Positions 63,562-64,000 of a DNA stretch of 64,000 bases are shown here, one piece after another (position 1 is the first letter of the stretch; every line of letters begins with the position of its first letter). The position numbers and the translations under genes were made by a program. The notes beneath the pieces are model-generated. The model was given only the letters and a program-made list of their open reading frames with translations. It ran no database searches and was not told the DNA's origin. Source of the stretch: Branchiostoma floridae (lineage: Eukaryota; Chordata; Leptocardii; Amphioxiformes; Branchiostomatidae); contig NC_049992.1 of NCBI RefSeq assembly GCF_000003815.2, positions 11,875,450 to 11,939,449 of the forward strand, in the 5' to 3' direction.

Positions 63562-64000
63562 ATGGCTTCACACATAGTCTGCCATGGTAACGAGCACCTC
63601 CCTCGATCCTTCCCGCCTCCTCTGCCATCAGCCAAGGACCACGGCATTGTCTCTCAGTTGGGCAAGGACCATTTACTCTCACAGACAGAACCCAAGGTTC
63701 AAGTTCAGGAGGCAGACATCATACCTATGCACATTGTCCCTGCTCCTGTGCCAAAATCTGACATCAACTTAGCAGATCCAGACCTGTTAGTGACACCAGA
63801 GAAAAGAGACGGAAAGTTGAAAGACGTTGTGTCAGTACGACCAAAGTCGTATCCTTACATTGTTAAGGAGCCTAGAGTGGAAAGACATATGCCTGGACTG
63901 AGGAGGGTCAGGTTTGATGTAGCAGATAGTGTTAGCGAAGGATCAGATCAAAGTGAAGAAGACTCTGAGGTGACATTTCAGAGGACCAGAGTTGTGAGGA
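63562..64000 (+). CDS. N-terminal part of an unrecognised protein with an RVxF motif
   Basis: Open from ATG at 63562 to the window edge (146 codons), so the 3' part is missing. Begins MASHIVCHGNEHLPRSF; later VQEADIIPMHIVPAPVPKSD, VSVRPKSYPYIVKEP and RRVRFDVADSVSEGSDQSEE. The last contains RVRF, which fits the RVxF docking motif for protein phosphatase 1, followed by an acidic serine stretch. No signal peptide or membrane segment. An acceptor (TTTATACAG) lies about 58 bp upstream, so the start codon is near the beginning of exon 2. I do not recognise the family; the motif alone is short and may occur by chance. Confidence 0.7.
   Translation, partial: MASHIVCHGNEHLPRSFPPPLPSAKDHGIVSQLGKDHLLSQTEPKVQVQEADIIPMHIVPAPVPKSDINLADPDLLVTPEKRDGKLKDVVSVRPKSYPYIVKEPRVERHMPGLRRVRFDVADSVSEGSDQSEEDSEVTFQRTRVVR

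Overview
This is animal nuclear DNA: genes are split by GT-AG introns with matching phases, only one gene is intronless, and intergenic DNA is full of short foldback elements and minisatellites. The gene set fits amphioxus (Branchiostoma) best. It combines an intelectin, other fibrinogen-related secreted proteins, an EGF/C-type-lectin protein, a PGRP and a small death-domain protein with a JHAMT-like methyltransferase and a non-LTR retrotransposon. The species call is inference from content, since no database search was possible.

Layout. 0-0.62 kb: tandem repeat with paired octamer sites. 5.35-7.8 kb (+): calmodulin-like four-EF-hand gene. 8.65-10.08 kb (-): intelectin gene with an apparent frameshift next to its signal peptide. 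10.2-13.1 kb: unclassified composite repeat holding an assembly gap and an array of five 34-nt hairpins with compensating stem changes. 13.6-14.1 kb: 39-bp minisatellite. 15.6-16.8 kb (-): intronless class A GPCR of Edg/cannabinoid type. 18.4-24.3 kb (-): nine-exon secreted fibrinogen-related gene with two adjacent RGD motifs. 24.3-30.1 kb: no gene recognised, one candidate regulatory patch.

30.1-42.4 kb (+): a duplicated locus. Two signal-peptide plus eight-cysteine-domain modules (A and B) share a 32-bp promoter element. Module B splices through 114-bp phase-1 EGF exons and a C-type lectin domain to a 749-residue secreted protein. An antisense copy of part of the B domain exon lies between the modules. 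I could not name the eight-cysteine domain.

43.2-44.3 kb (-): 149-residue death-domain protein. 45.5-46.9 kb (-): JHAMT-like methyltransferase. 47-48 kb: cluster of foldback elements. 49.9-50.8 kb (-): secreted PGRP with zinc ligands kept. 52.5-58.0 kb (+): UPF0415/C7orf25 homolog with a 5'-truncated LINE carrying an open reverse transcriptase frame in intron 1. 59.4-62.5 kb (-): complete SDHB gene, head to head with a partly contained gene that starts at 63,562 and carries an RVxF-type motif.

Functionally the window mixes secreted recognition proteins likely to act in mucosal or humoral immunity (intelectin, fibrinogen-related, EGF/CTLD, PGRP) and a death-domain adaptor with housekeeping genes (SDHB, C7orf25). 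The immune-type genes are not one operon-like unit; they are separate genes on both strands.
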